From: Cephalotrichum gorgonifer | Taxonomy: Eukaryota; Ascomycota; Sordariomycetes; Microascales; Microascaceae | DNA: 64,000 nucleotides | NCBI GenBank assembly: GCA_900312665.1 | Contig: ONZQ02000001.1 | Coordinates: 2,209,248 to 2,273,247, forward strand | Reading direction: 5' to 3' | Shown: piece after piece, positions 33,825 to 46,240 of the stretch | Numbering within the stretch: the stretch's first letter is position 1 | How the letters are laid out: the number at the start of each line of letters is the position of its first letter | Notes under the pieces: generated by a model | What the model was told of the DNA's origin: nothing | What the model saw: the letters and a program-made list of their open reading frames with translations, nothing else | Database searches by the model: none | Translations under genes and position numbers: made by a program

Positions 33825-35744
33825 ATGACCCAGGATCTCGCAACCCCCTCCTCCACTAAGCGCCGGCGCGTTCAAGCCCGTAGCGACAACGGCACCCCGC
33901 GATACAGCTCCCCCGACGAGCTCGGTGGATACTACCCGACTCCCATACACCTCCCCGCCGCCCGCTCCACAGCAGACGCCACTTCCACGCCAAAGAACAC
34001 AGCCCGGAGGATATCCATCAGGAGGGGGAGACCTAGTAGATCTCCCAGTCGGAGTCCCAGCCCTGACGAGCTGGAGCTTAACGAGCCGTCTCTCCAGAGC
34101 TACGGGCGTCCTTCAGCCACGAAGTTGGCGTCGCAGCCGAGAGTAACGAACGGTACCGGAACCCAGGATAGAAGCTCCATGGCCTCTCCATCAAGGCAAC
34201 ATTCTCGCCCCCAATCGGGATCGCCGCGATCGCGGACTCCGACCCCAACCCGTTCTGCCTCGCAGTCAAGATCGAGAAGCGCAAGCCAGAGGCGGTCGAG
34301 ATCCCCCTCGAGACAAAGCAGGTCACCCTCAGACTCAATAGCCCGCTCAAGGTCAAGAACCCGGTCCCGGTCCCGGTCCCGGTCCCGGTCCTCTCACTCA
34401 CACTCGCGCTCGCGTTCGACCACTGGCTCCCCCTCTCGCTACGAAACCTGCTCACAGGGGAGCCGCCGATCCGAATCCCCCTCCAAGCCGCCACCCTACG
34501 AGCCCGTCCGCCCCTCTTTCCGTGCCAAGCTCGCCCTCCATGGTCATACTCACGCCGTCTCGCAGGTCCGTATCTCCCCTGACGGCCGCTGGATTGCCTC
34601 CGCCTCCGCAGACGCCACGATCCGCCTCTGGGACGCCGCGACAGGTGCTCATATGGACACCCTAGTCGGCCACCTCGCCGGCGTAAGCTGCGTGGCGTGG
34701 AGCCCTGACGGGGACACCCTCGCCTCGGGTTCGGACGACAAGTCTATCCGCCTCTGGGACAGGGTGACGGGCCGCCCGAAGAAGAGTGCCAAGGGCGTCG
34801 GTGGCAGCGCGAAAAGTGCAGCCCTGGCTTCGATGAAGCCGCTCCTCGGCCACCACAACTACCTGTACTGCCTCGCCTTCTCTCCGAAGGGAAACATGCT
34901 GGCGAGCGGGTCCTATGATGAGGCGGTTTTCCTATGGGATGTCAGGGCGGGGAGGCTAATGAGGAGTCTACCCGCCCACAGCGATCCCGTTACAGGGATT
35001 GACTTTTCGAGGGACGGGACCCTCGTGGTGAGCTGTTCGACCGACGGCCTAATGTGAGTTCCTCCCTCCCTTCACTCTCCACCCTCCTTGAAGGGAGAAA
35101 ACGACGTCTGACACACCCGCTTCCACAGCCGTGTTTGGGACACCTCGACGGGCCAGTGCCTCAGAACCCTAGTCCACGAGGACAACCCGGGCGTCGCTAA
35201 CGTTTGCTTCTCGCCCAACGGCCGATTCGTGCTGGCCTTTACGCTGGACAACTGTGTCCGGCTATGGGATTACGTCTCCGGGTCCGTGAAGAAGACTTAC
35301 CAGGGCCACCGGAATGAGAAGTTCGCCGTCGGGGGCTGTTTCGGCACCCACAGGCGGAGCTCTGGGGGTGGGGAGGGCGCTTTCATTGCCTCGGCGAGCG
35401 AGGACGGCGCAGTAGTGCTATGGGACGTGAAGAGCAGGGAGGTGGTGCAGGTGGTGCAGGGACACACGGGCGTTTGCTTCTGGGTGCATGTCGTGGGCGG
35501 GGTCATGGTTAGCTGTGGGGAAGACCGTGTTGTCAAGATTTATAGGAACGAGGGCGCGGCGCCGCCTGCATCGACTCCGAAAGAGGTGGCTCTGGATGGC
35601 GCGCAGGAGGAGACGAATGGGATGGATGTTGAGGAGGAAGAGGGGGAAGGGGGGGATAGGATGGAGGGCGTAGAGGCTGAGGCCGAAGTCGAGGCCGAGG
35701 CCATCAGGATAAAGCAGGAGGATACCCCCATAGAAGGTGCGTAG
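33825..35744 (+). CDS. SWD3: COMPASS subunit SWD3/WDR5-type WD40 protein
   Basis: A WD40 scaffold of the Set1/COMPASS histone H3K4 methyltransferase in the nucleus. Two exons (33825-35053 and 35129-35744) flank a 75-base intron within WD repeat 4, giving 614 aa. About 225 disordered residues come first, with a dense Arg-Ser run near 110-215. The seven WD repeats follow, with the usual GH and WD ends (IRLWDAATG, IRLWDRVTG, VFLWDVRAG, IRVWDTSTG, VRLWDYVSG, VVLWDVKSR, and a last degenerate VKIYRN). The C-terminal 70 residues are very acidic. The length is almost twice that of animal WDR5 because of these tails. The first in-frame ATG is at 33825. It is convergent with UBR1, with a 230-base gap. 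Confidence 0.9.
34362..34391 (+). repeat. (CGGTCC)5 coding microsatellite
   Basis: Five perfect in-frame hexamers encode Arg-Ser five times with identical codons inside the RS-rich tail of SWD3. Slippage here would change length without breaking the frame. Confidence 0.95.
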
Positions 35745-35974
35745 CCTTGTAGAGGACGTTAGCAAACGGGGAACAGAATACCCCTATCCACACTCCCGAG
35801 AGGCCCAATGAGGAAGAATTCCTTAAAAACAAAGTTGGTCGTATTCATCGAAATCTAAGTCAACTGGTCCTTTGTCTTGGCCGTCTCTGGAAATGTACAC
35901 CCGCCCTCGCCCTCGCCATCCCCCTGATCCTGGATTTCTCTAATACGGACAGCTTCCCTTATAGGGAAGACGCC

Positions 35975-38900
35975 TCAAATCGTCTCCCAACCCCCATTGT
36001 TAATCTCCCCCTCCAGCTTCCGGCTGATGAAGCTAGGCACGCCGTGGGTCAGGAACGTCGCCCTCAGCGTCGAGTCGTACCGCCTCTGGTGCAGGTAGAG
36101 CTGCCTGCTGTGCCGCAGGCCCATGTCCGTCTCGCCGTACCGGTCGATGTAGGGCGCCGCGCTCCACGAGCCAGAACGCCGGAAGAGGTAGAAGGTGCAG
36201 CACTTCCGGATGTTGAGGAAGATTCCCACGTTCTGTTGGCACCTTTGGTTTCTCTATGTTAGCGTTTGATTCCTTTTGCTTCGAGGGGAGAGGGGTGCAT
36301 TTGGCGTGAGGCAGTGGGAATGGATCATTCCGAGAAAGGAGTTTTCCGGGTCTAGGGAGGGTGGAGGGTAGGTAGGGTGCTTACTTTCGCATATGCTGCT
36401 GAGCGCCGCCGATGCTCTCCTTCTCAGTCTCCCCCGCTAGCCTCTCATGCTTCAGACAGCAGACACTCTGCCCGCAAAACATCTCCCCGCACAACAGACA
36501 GAGCATCGGATCCGACAAATCCTTGCCCGTCGTGGGGCACCGCCGCTTCGTCGCCTCCTCAATCAGCGTGTCGAAATTCTTGGGCAGCCCCACTAGCTCG
36601 AAGATGCCCGGGTGCGTTAACGCCCCCGAGACCGGCGCATCGCCACCTCCGTATGCTCCCCGCGGCCAGCGGATCTGGTGCAGCAGCCAGCCGCGCACAA
36701 TGTTCTCGGTGGTCTCGGGCCAGCCATCCGAGGAGCCGACGTCCGTAAGGGACATGCACATGCTATCAAAGGACGGGAGACGCAGCGCTCCAGTTAGGCG
36801 GTCGAGTTCGTCCGCGTCCGCGTCCGCCGGCACGGCGGAGCCTATATCCACGCCGTACTTGACATAGAGGAGGATGGCTGACTTCCGGAGGAACGTGAGG
36901 GCGTACTTCTTCGCAAAGGTGTAGTACCCTTCAAGAGACTGTAGGCCGGGTTGATTGAAGGCGTCCTTCTTTGCGCTCGAGTCGGAATATAGACCCATGG
37001 CACCCGACGGGCTGCCGTCCATTCCCCATTCCGTCAACCGGAGGGCAAATTCAGCAAAGGCGTACAGGCTTCGATTGGATTCGCTACCATTCACCAGCGC
37101 GCCAATCCACTGGTTGGAGGGGATGTGCACGCTCATATGGTGAACCACCTTGACAAGCTCCGCAAGGTAGCATAGGCGAAGGACGTTGTGAATGTCCATC
37201 TTCCTGACAGGAACCAGGTTGAAACTGATGTCGGACAGGAAGAGGAAGATATCCTGGCTCAGGAGGGGCACGGGCACATCCGGGAAGATGCCACTGGGCT
37301 GCTCTGGCTGGCCGTAGGAGTGGGCTGAGAAGAGCTGCGTGTGTAGCCGCTCACAGTGGGCACCCAAGCCGCTTTGGGAGCTATACTCTCCGCGCGACGA
37401 TCCAAGACCTCCGAGCGCCAGATACGACTGGGCCGTGTCGGCAAGGATACGAAGGTGGGTGAGGAGTTGGTCCGGAATCCTGTCGAGCAACGTCATGCCA
37501 TGCTGGCTCTCCACTCCGCGGTGCTGGATCTCAACCGACGAGATGGTGTAGCCGACAGCATTTACCAACACCCCGGTGGGCTTGACGTTGTCGACAAGCC
37601 AGCTCCGCTGCTCGGGGCCTGTCGATAACCCATTAACCCGCATAGTTTCTCGAAGCCTTTGGTAGGCCTTGGCTAGCTCCCCAACCGTGCCTGGTTGGTT
37701 TGCGAGAGAATCTCGAACGTTGGACTCGTGAATTGGGATAGTCTGAGAGCCGAGTCCGGTTCCAATGGTGACTGTCCGCGTCGGTCCGGAATGCTTCGTC
37801 CACGCCTCCTTGACAAGTTCGGGGGCCTTGTCCGCGATGCCGCTGACCATGGTCGACGTGGCGTGCGAAGTAAACACCGACTGCACGTTATCCATATCTC
37901 GAAGCGTTCCGTCTTCCACTAGTAGCTCGTCATTGAGGAAGTTGGCGAACTCGACCGCGGGCTGTACGTGGCCTGGATAGGATTCCTCCTTGGGCTTCCA
38001 CATCACAGGCAAGAATGCGTTTCCGAGAGCCTTGCACAACGGACAAACAAACTCGTTCCGCTTCAGGTTCTCCGGGTGGTGTCGAGCTATCTGCGCAGCC
38101 TGCCGGCGTTGCGTCGCCTCAAAGTAGGTCTCAAAGCAGCTGTAATGCATCAGATGCCCACATCCAACTGAAACGGTCCCGAGTATCGAGAGGGACGATG
38201 GGAATCCCTTGCCAATGGTTTGGCGCTCCTCTTGCATCGTCTCTCCTGTCTGGCTAATCTTTGTCACGACCTTCCTATTCTCGTGGGCAACTCCGAAGGG
38301 CCTGATATCTTCAGCCGAGCGGTCAAGATTGGAAGGCGTGTCGTGTGCCTCCCTGACAAAGTCGGGGTCTTCCAGGTCCGTGAGTCGGACGATGCGGCTC
38401 TGATTGAGCAGTGCAAACGTACCCGAAAGACGACCGTCGTCCATCTCCTCCTGGCAGAGAATACAGGTGCCTGACGGATATTTCCAGAGGTTCCTTCGCT
38501 CGCCACCGAGAACTTCTTCATCTTCCTCACCATCAGAGACAGCGCCCCAGTCGATATCGCCTTGATTATCCATGAAGCTCTTCTGTTGTTGCTGGAACTG
38601 CGCCATGACCCTGGCCTGTCGGCTGAGCGCAGCCTGCTTCTTCATCTCTCGCTCTGCCTCGGCCGAGTTGATCGCCGGTGAGGCAGTATTGACGCGGTCA
38701 ACGGGTATACCCAGGGCCATGTAGGCCTGCTCAAATGTTGCCGGCCGCTTCTGCTTCATTCGCTTGAGTATGAGGATGAGCTTCTTATGACAGGCTTCGA
38801 ATTCCTCCTTGTTCGACATCAAGTCGAGCAAAGCCACGATGGTCTTCGCGTTCGGTGCTTCGGGAATGAAGTTGCTCCGACCAGGCCTTGTTAGGGCGAT

Positions 38901-41900
38901 ATACACGAATGACGCGGGGGATTCTTCGGTCATCGTATCATCATCTGTAGTGTCCTCCCCAATTGCAATCAGGATGAGATGTAGAACAACCTGCAAGAAG
39001 GTCTCCACGCGGGTAGAGGGAACCTTGGGCGTGAGCTTGGTAGCCACCAACGGATATAGGAGGGAGTAGTAGATGATCTGCGCAAACATGCCAGTGCTCG
39101 TAAATGCACCCAAGTCTTTGAACACTCCGGACGTTATTGGGCGCAGTTTAGGCTCGTAGACAACATCATCTATGGACTGGCCCGTCCTATTGGCGATCTT
39201 CTTCCGATACGCTGTCTCAGACTCCTCGCGCTGATTCTTGTTGTAGTGGGCGATGTAGGGATCCACCTCTTCAATGTACTCGTGTTTCAATTCGAAGGTA
39301 CCCACGTCCGATACACCCTCGGGGGCTTTGAAGATGGCCGTTTGGTCAAGAACGCGGTGGAAGTCCTCCTGGTCTTGGTATTTGTCCGGCATCTTGTTAG
39401 ATATCTCGTTGAATGACAGCGGCTTGAAGCAGAGGACGTGGATCAGGTCTCTGCGGATGGAGAGCAGTGTCTGATCGAGTTCATTCTCTTGAGGTATCAA
39501 GGCGGTGCGGTCGCTCAGAAGCACGATCAATAGGTGAAGCATGTCCTCGACGACATCGAGGTGCTGGTTGTCATCCTGAGCTTCCGACTTCTGCTCGAAG
39601 ATACCTTTGACCCAACTGCCCATTCCGAAACGGTCAATGATCGATGCCAACACCCGATTGGGGTTGCAGACCACCATGGCGGTTTGAAGCAGGAATATAT
39701 CTCTATGATGAGATACATCCCGTTGATTGACGCCTCGATAAGTGGCGGCTTGATGGCGGAGACTAATGCCATTGCGAACCCACATATTGGCCTTGATCTG
39801 AGCAAGCCATGCGCATACGCGCAAGGGGTAATCAAAGGCCGCCATCAGGTAGTCTTCCGGAGTGTACTCCTGTCTTGACATGATCTTCTTCCCCATCGAT
39901 CGAGGTTTCGCCCACAGCTCATGCGTCGTAAAGCTGAGAAGGCCCCGGATATCTTCAGCGGTGAACGATTTCCCGCACTCGATTAGCCACGAGAGGGTGT
40001 AATGCAAGGCATGGTGGAAACTGATGTGATCTTCCTCGACGACGAACTTCACCACCCTGTACTTCGAGTCCGTGGCGTCGAACTCGAAGTCTTGGAGCGT
40101 CTTGAATTTGACCTCATCCTTAATTTCTGCCTGCTTGAATCGTCCACGGTCGGATCCAATAGAGTTGAGTATCACAATCTTGGCGGTCGCACGAATGGCG
40201 GATGAAAGGTAACCGTAGTCTTCTTTGGGAACTTTGCGGAAAGAGTCAGATAGCTGTCGGGACATCCTGTTGACTTCTCTCGTCACTAGCGAGGCCGTTA
40301 TCCAGCTGTCCGTCTCGTACTCAACGTGGTCTCCGACGGCCCGGACGTTGGGACCAATGCCCTGATGGAGCTTCACAAGGTCCAGGAACTGCATCAAATA
40401 CCGAGGCTCGACTCGAATCCGCTCTTGGACGTGCGGAGAGGAGAAAAGGTATTTGAGGTCTAGGTAGAAGTGGTACATCCGACGGTTGGTCACTGAGCCG
40501 CTATCGAATGCTAGGACAGTTTTCGGGTCGACATCCCACGGATGACCGACCTGACGCGTGGTTAGGAACGTGTAGAGGATAGAGAGTAAACTCGTCAGGA
40601 AGTTCCCCCGCTCTACCAACTCGGCAGTGATAGAAGGGGTCGTGAACATTTGAAGGGAGAGGTTGATGATTGAGTGGTCAGGCTCTCTGTCACCTATAAG
40701 ATAGAGCTGGGCCAGTATCGTGTAGAGGCTCGCAAACCGGAGCCCGAGGATGCGCTTGAACTCGGGGACCTGGACGACCGTCGATATGTACAAGGAGCGG
40801 AGGTCGTTCCTTGCCCTTTTCCACAAGCGCAGATCAAATAGGATGAGCCAGTCGAGGCGAACTCTCTGGAAGACATCCTCGGCTGGCGCGACGTTATCCC
40901 TGAGTCCGTACCCCGCTGGGGCTTCCAACCAATATCTTCCAGGTTTAGAAGGCTTGGTCTTTGTCGGCTTGCCTGGGGTTTTGGGTATGTCTCCATTCGC
41001 CTTGGCACGACGAGATTGGGCCAGGAGATGTTGTTCGGCAGTGTCCGAGTCGGACGGGCTTAGTTCGCGCTCCCCCCTGCCAGTCGCACGAGCCGGTCCA
41101 CCGGCAGGGGGAAGGGGGGGAGGGGGGTATCCAGCTATGGTGGCTTCGTCCTCCTCAAGGGTGGCTTGCTCATCTCGCTGCCACTCAACGCCGGCCTCGA
41201 CGCCATCGTCCGGTCTTGCGTCGACCATCATGACATCATCGTCATCCTCGCCTTCCTCCCGCTCACCAATAGATGGCGTGTCCTCTCCGCCTCCGAAATG
41301 AAGAATACGTTCAATGTCGTCATCGCTGTCGTCGTCGTCGTCGTCCATAAAGTTGTTCTCGACAATATCGACCACCTGGCCCTGCGTCTGCGCGGTCTGC
41401 ACTCGAGGGGGTTGTTGGGTTGCCAGTTGCTGGAAGTTCAGAATGACCTGGCGCTGGAAGCGTTGCTCGCGCTCCATTTCATAGGCTATCAGAGCTTCGT
41501 CGTCGATGCCCCCCTTCCTAACACCCTCCCGCGCCGCGGAAGTCCCTTCCCTCCAAGGCTTCAAGAGCTGCTGACACACAACGTCACGCAGGAGGGTATG
41601 GTCGTTCCCGACGCTGCATCCGGCAATATCGCTGAGCCAATCGATCATGGTAGCACACATCTGCTCACGGAACGTGTCTCTCGAAGACCTCACCGTAATG
41701 GTTACTCTTATCTCTTCCAGCTTCTTGGCCATAGTGAGAAGCGTATCGACGTTGTCCATGTATTTTAGAATGCTTCGTCCGATGGTATCCGTCTCAATGG
41801 CCCTCTTGTAGGCCTGGGCCTCTGTTGTCCTGCACGAACGAGCCACATGATTCTGTACATCGGTGATGGTATGCTTCTCGTCATTCCACAAAACGAGAGC

Positions 41901-42635
41901 GTACTCGATGTCCTCTTCAAGCGGCTCATCCGTACCGTATGATGCCGACATGAGTCGCGATGACCTCTCGTCCTGGGTGATGGACTCCTTAGTCTTGACT
42001 TGCCGGAGCTGTTCGGGGCAACATGAAACGACGTCGCATATGAAGTCTAGCACCCGCGCCACGGTCATGTTGATAGACTGGACAATATCATCAGGTACGG
42101 TACTCTTCTGCTTGCCCTTGTCTTTCGTGCTGGCCCCTTCCCTCTCCGAGTGTATGGAACACGGCATCGGCACCTTCCAGGCCTCAGGATCACCGCAGTC
42201 GCAGCATCCGCTATTGCCGACAGAGATGTTGATCCGAGCCATGTGACCCGTGTGATCGGTCGCCTCGAAGCATCGGCTGCACAGCACGCATGTGTCGTCC
42301 GTGCTGCAGGTCCGGCAAGCGTAGGCAGCTTCCCCAGCCTTGAATATGTGGCCGCATTGCTTGCCTCGTGCGGCTTCTGTGTATTCGGCGCCCTCGACAG
42401 CTCCTTGAGCGTCGCTAAGCTTCATTGGTGGTTCGCTACCGGCCGGGAAGAAAAGGCGCATGTTCTCGGTCGTGCCGCGCGCCATGGACCAGAAGAGGGC
42501 ATCGAGTAGTTCCTTTTGCGCGCGTTCGGAGTATCGATATTTATGTTGGGAGGGCAGCGTCATCAACAGGTGACAGAGCTGCAGCTCCTGTGTTAACATG
42601 GGCGGATCCATGTTGGGTTCGTTTGGCGTTTGCAA
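35975..42635 (-). CDS. UBR1: E3 ubiquitin ligase UBR1 (N-recognin)
   Basis: The recognition ligase of the Arg/N-degron pathway, which binds basic and bulky N-terminal residues and ubiquitinates the protein with its E2. Two exons (42635-36385 and 36242-35975) flank a 142-base intron near the 3' end, giving 2172 aa. The UBR zinc box lies at about 94-162 (CGHIFKAG, CVLCSRCF, CCDCGDPEAW). A ClpS-like type-2 pocket follows near 246-290 (ALVLWNDEKHT). An acidic linker has runs of Asp near 430. The RING-type domain starts at CILCQEEM and continues through GCGHLMHYSCF to CPLC. The C-terminal autoinhibitory region with LCLLCGEMFC continues into exon 2, which contributes CCTFYLFRRSGSW and GGWETI. An in-frame ATG eight codons in is an alternative start. 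Confidence 0.96.
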
Positions 42636-45075
42636 CCTTCTCGGGATTATTGCATGGCGGTGAGAGTCTATTCCGCAAAGGGTAGGGGACGTCCTGCCGT
42701 AGAAGCCAAGGATTCCAGGTTCGGATACTGATGGGGTAGGTAGTGGTTGGAGGGAGGCTCTGAGATGGGTAGTGCTGGGTGGGCAAGTTGGAGTCTAGGA
42801 CCAGGCTGGTGGCTGTGGGGGAGAGTTCACCAACATTAAGCCTTATGGTAAACCGTGAAGGTGGGGCATATGCTTGTACGAGTACCTTTATCTAGTATTA
42901 CGCAGTACTTGAATAACCCCGTTCTGGGTTCTGGGTAGGTGTTTTTAGCGGAAAGAAACTAGCTCGAACTTCCAACAGTTCTGGGAAGAAAGTTGTACAA
43001 GGGTGAGGAGTTCCAAAGGACGCGTAATGTAAGGATTTCAAGGGCTTTCGTAAATGATGGGGGTGGTGACCTGGGTTTGTCAAGTCGCAAGAGCCTCGAG
43101 CTGAGAGAGCTTCACCTGCATGGGTGTGGATCGGAGTTTTGGTGGGGTCCGCCAGAAGCATGAGTATCCACTGCCTGAAACCCAATCCTAGCCGCTCACT
43201 CGTTCTAGAACCTGCACAGACAGAGGCAGATGTTCAATTACATAATACTACAGATGCATTACCGTCACATCAGCCAACTGCTTGGTTCGTGAGCAGGATA
43301 CTGTCGTGTACATATGTGAACTCCTCCAAGAACATTAGGCGATATGTTTATGTATTAAAATAATAAGCCAACGGTCCATCTGTTTCCAGGCATTAATTAC
43401 CTCCTGCTTTCCAATGTCCTGTCGCCTCATAACCTATTGCAATACCAAGTCACGTGTGATGTGAGGACCACTTCTGAGGAGGAAGAGAACACACCACACA
43501 CATTTGATATCTCTCTCCTCGCTCTCGGGTATGTCTAATCTACTAGCACACGGGGATCACTGCCAAGCAATATTAATGCATTGCAACCGTCTTGTGGTGG
43601 CGTGTTTTGAATGCACGGGCCAAGCTGGGAAATAGCTCCGCTCCGTCAAGCATTCCATCCATCTTTCAACCTGCTCGAGTCGCAGTTGCGAGACTTCCAT
43701 CCCCATGGGACTGGCACGGACTAATAAATGGTTTCTAGGAATGGGTCTCCATTCCTAATGAGAAAGACAGGCCCTTTCGGAATCGGGGGTACACATCTCT
43801 AAACGAGCATGTGTACATGTATCGACCTGTTCCCTAGGAGCATACACGCTATTCTTGGAATCATGGCCATAACTCAGAACGAGCTTGCATAGTCTCGCCT
43901 ATGTCCGCAGCCCACAAGTCTAACACCCACCGCCATGGCATTTCCCTCAACCTCGATACCATACACCCTAAATGTTAAGGATTTGAGAAGGGCATCGAAA
44001 CATGGCCTGGCCCGCCACTGCCGTGCTGGGGAACTAAGCGTAACACTTCCCCGAGTTAACCTCGGAGATGATTCCCGTACACCAATGGATAAGGATATTC
44101 GTTGGCGTAGCTGCTGACGGGATAATAATATTCGAGAACCTTTTCCTCCTCTTAAACCTGCACCTGCAGCCTGGTCCTATCTCTATGGTCCCTGGATACA
44201 CAGGAAGATGACACAACGTAGTGACGGAATGAGCAGGGAGGCGCGCTGGCCACGCCAGATTGGCCTCGAGGCCCTCGTCAACTACTCTCTCCGTGGCCGT
44301 CTACTCAGATCAGGCAGCATCCATATACCCCTGTCAAGGCTTCCATCACATATCTCATCTCCTAGCGGCTGCGACATCCCTCGGTAGCGACATACCTCAT
44401 TTCTCCGTAATACTCAAGTTTGCCTGCCAACGTTACTACTCTACCCATTAACATTGAGCTAATATTCAGCAACGTCCTCGACCCGTTATATGTCTCCGGA
44501 AGGTATGCGTGCCGTCGATGTCAGAAAGTTTGGGTCCGTGTTAACCTGGTGACAAAAGACCTATCTTTCATGGTTGTGGGCCACGACCGAGCCGCCTTGC
44601 ACTAGAGCAGATGTCTTGGGTGCGCCTACGTGTGGTAGCTACGAACGCCCACTCACCAAGATATCACCTCGAACACCTAGCTTTTAGGGAGGAGACAGAC
44701 CCTTCGGTTCGGCCGGGATTCTACCCTCTGTTTGGTCTGGGTTCTACCCTTCTTTCACTATGAGGTGTGTCCTAGGTTTTACCCCTGGCGAGGATCAGGT
44801 AGATTGCGGAGCTCACCCTTTGCGAGTAGACGAGAGCACCTCGTCATACGTCTCGAGTCGGTGGTGGATAGCGCAGCTTTTTGAAAGCCGGCCCGCGAGT
44901 GTCACACCCTCACATATAAGTAATCCATGGGCAAGCACCGTAGCATCAACAGAGAGCTCAGAAAGAACTTCTATTCGGCAAACCGCGTGAGTATCCGCCT
45001 ATTTAACCACTCATATGATACACTGTCCCTCTATCACGGGAGATTGTCGGGGTCGTCTATTTCCTCGGCCGACAT
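42636..45075. other. Longest spacer, UBR1 upstream region
   Basis: A 2.4-kb tandem spacer covering the UBR1 promoter and the QCR9 3' region. It has many short AT-rich stretches and no open frame over about 95 codons. One ACGCGT lies near 43020. I see no supported gene in it on either strand. Confidence 0.45.
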
Positions 45076-45579
45076 CTAATCCTCCTCCTCCTCCGTCACG
45101 TACTTGTGGCGGATATCCTTCCATTGACGCTGCGAAACCCGTTAGTGCCCGAGCTCCCAGGAAAGCCGAAGCTCCCTCTCCTCTCAATGGTAAGACTTAC
45201 GCCCTTGTTCCAGTGATCCCAGACAGCGTCCATTCCTCGGTTGAAGCCACTGTTGTTCCCCCACCGTCAGTATTCCTCTCGCTACCTTTCCCGGCGGGCG
45301 ATGAAAACCTACATCTCCCACGCGAAGGCCGCGCCAAAGACCGCACCCAGCATGGTGTAGTTCTTCTTGAAGATCGAGCTGCAGGATATCCCAATCAGTA
45401 TAATACTCCCCCCCAGCTAAAATGCCGCATAATTCTCAGTCGGTGTGTCGGTATCGGTATCGCTTACGAGTAAATGGCGTTCGTGAAAGACTGTATCCGC
45501 GCGCAAATTAGCTCCCTGCCTCGGACTCACTCGATAGCTAGCACCAGCTCAGTCGCACGCAGACGGGGAAGCTTACCAT
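45076..45579 (-). CDS. QCR9: Ubiquinol-cytochrome c reductase subunit 9
   Basis: A small single-helix subunit of respiratory complex III in the inner mitochondrial membrane. It is too fragmented to show as one open frame. Five exons were assembled from splice sites and phase: 45579-45577, 45490-45468, 45378-45313, 45249-45201 and 45129-45076. They give 64 aa, close to the family length of about 65. The product begins MSFTNAIYSSIFKKNYT, has the membrane helix MLGAVFGAAFAWE, and ends with WDHWNKGRQWKDIRHKYV and an acidic EEEED tail, matching the family. Introns are 86, 89, 63 and 71 bases. The first coding exon holds only the ATG, directly before a GTAAGC donor. The acidic tail and mitochondrial role are known for the family. 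The exon model is inference. Confidence 0.88.
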
Positions 45580-46240
45580 CTTGACTGCTAGGTCCAATTG
45601 GACTTTTTTCCACCTCGTTGAAAAGATTGACGTTAGTTCTGTTCCCGGGGGAATTGGCCGAGGTTCGCTGATTCGAAGGTCGAGCTGTGAGGTGGAGTGA
45701 GGTTTTGCGTCCCTTTTTCCGATTGAGCCCGCCGCAATCTGATGGTAGACGGAAGTAGCCGGGCCTGGATTACACGCAGTATGATTGGACAAGGGCTCTT
45801 GGACTTACGTAAGCATATAGCCGGTCGGTCTAAGTACTTCCTTAAAAGTACAGCGATGGAAATACGTCAGGTTCAGACGGAAGTTAACTACCAGTGGCAT
45901 CGTCTGGAGATTGATCGCTCATATATCCATTTCAAGAACTAAGTTGTTCCGTTATTTTCAGAAAACAAGAATTTATTCGCAGTTTCTAGTGAATCTATCA
46001 TTCTAAGGTGCTTCTTTTCCGCCCCTCCATCCCTCCGTTCCTCCGTATTTTTTGCCCGTCATTTATGAAGAATGGTGGAAAACCCCTCAGAACTGTTACC
46101 ACGCTCAAGAATCAAACCGGTCCACCGTGCAAACGACAAGATATCGTTTCGGGTAGAGGATCTAGACCTAGAACAAACGGATCCTGGGTAGGAAAATAGC
46201 ACAAGACAAGAGAAAGGGGAAGGAGACATATTTACAAGCC
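45580..46240. other. Tandem spacer QCR9/PMC1
   Basis: This holds the QCR9 promoter and leader and the 3' untranslated region of the calcium ATPase. I see no gene. Confidence 0.5.

Noticed and set aside
44927..45079. A 50-codon plus-strand frame beginning MGKHRSINRELRK
   Set aside because: The basic start looked like a small ribosomal protein, but it matches none that I know and overlaps the QCR9 stop.
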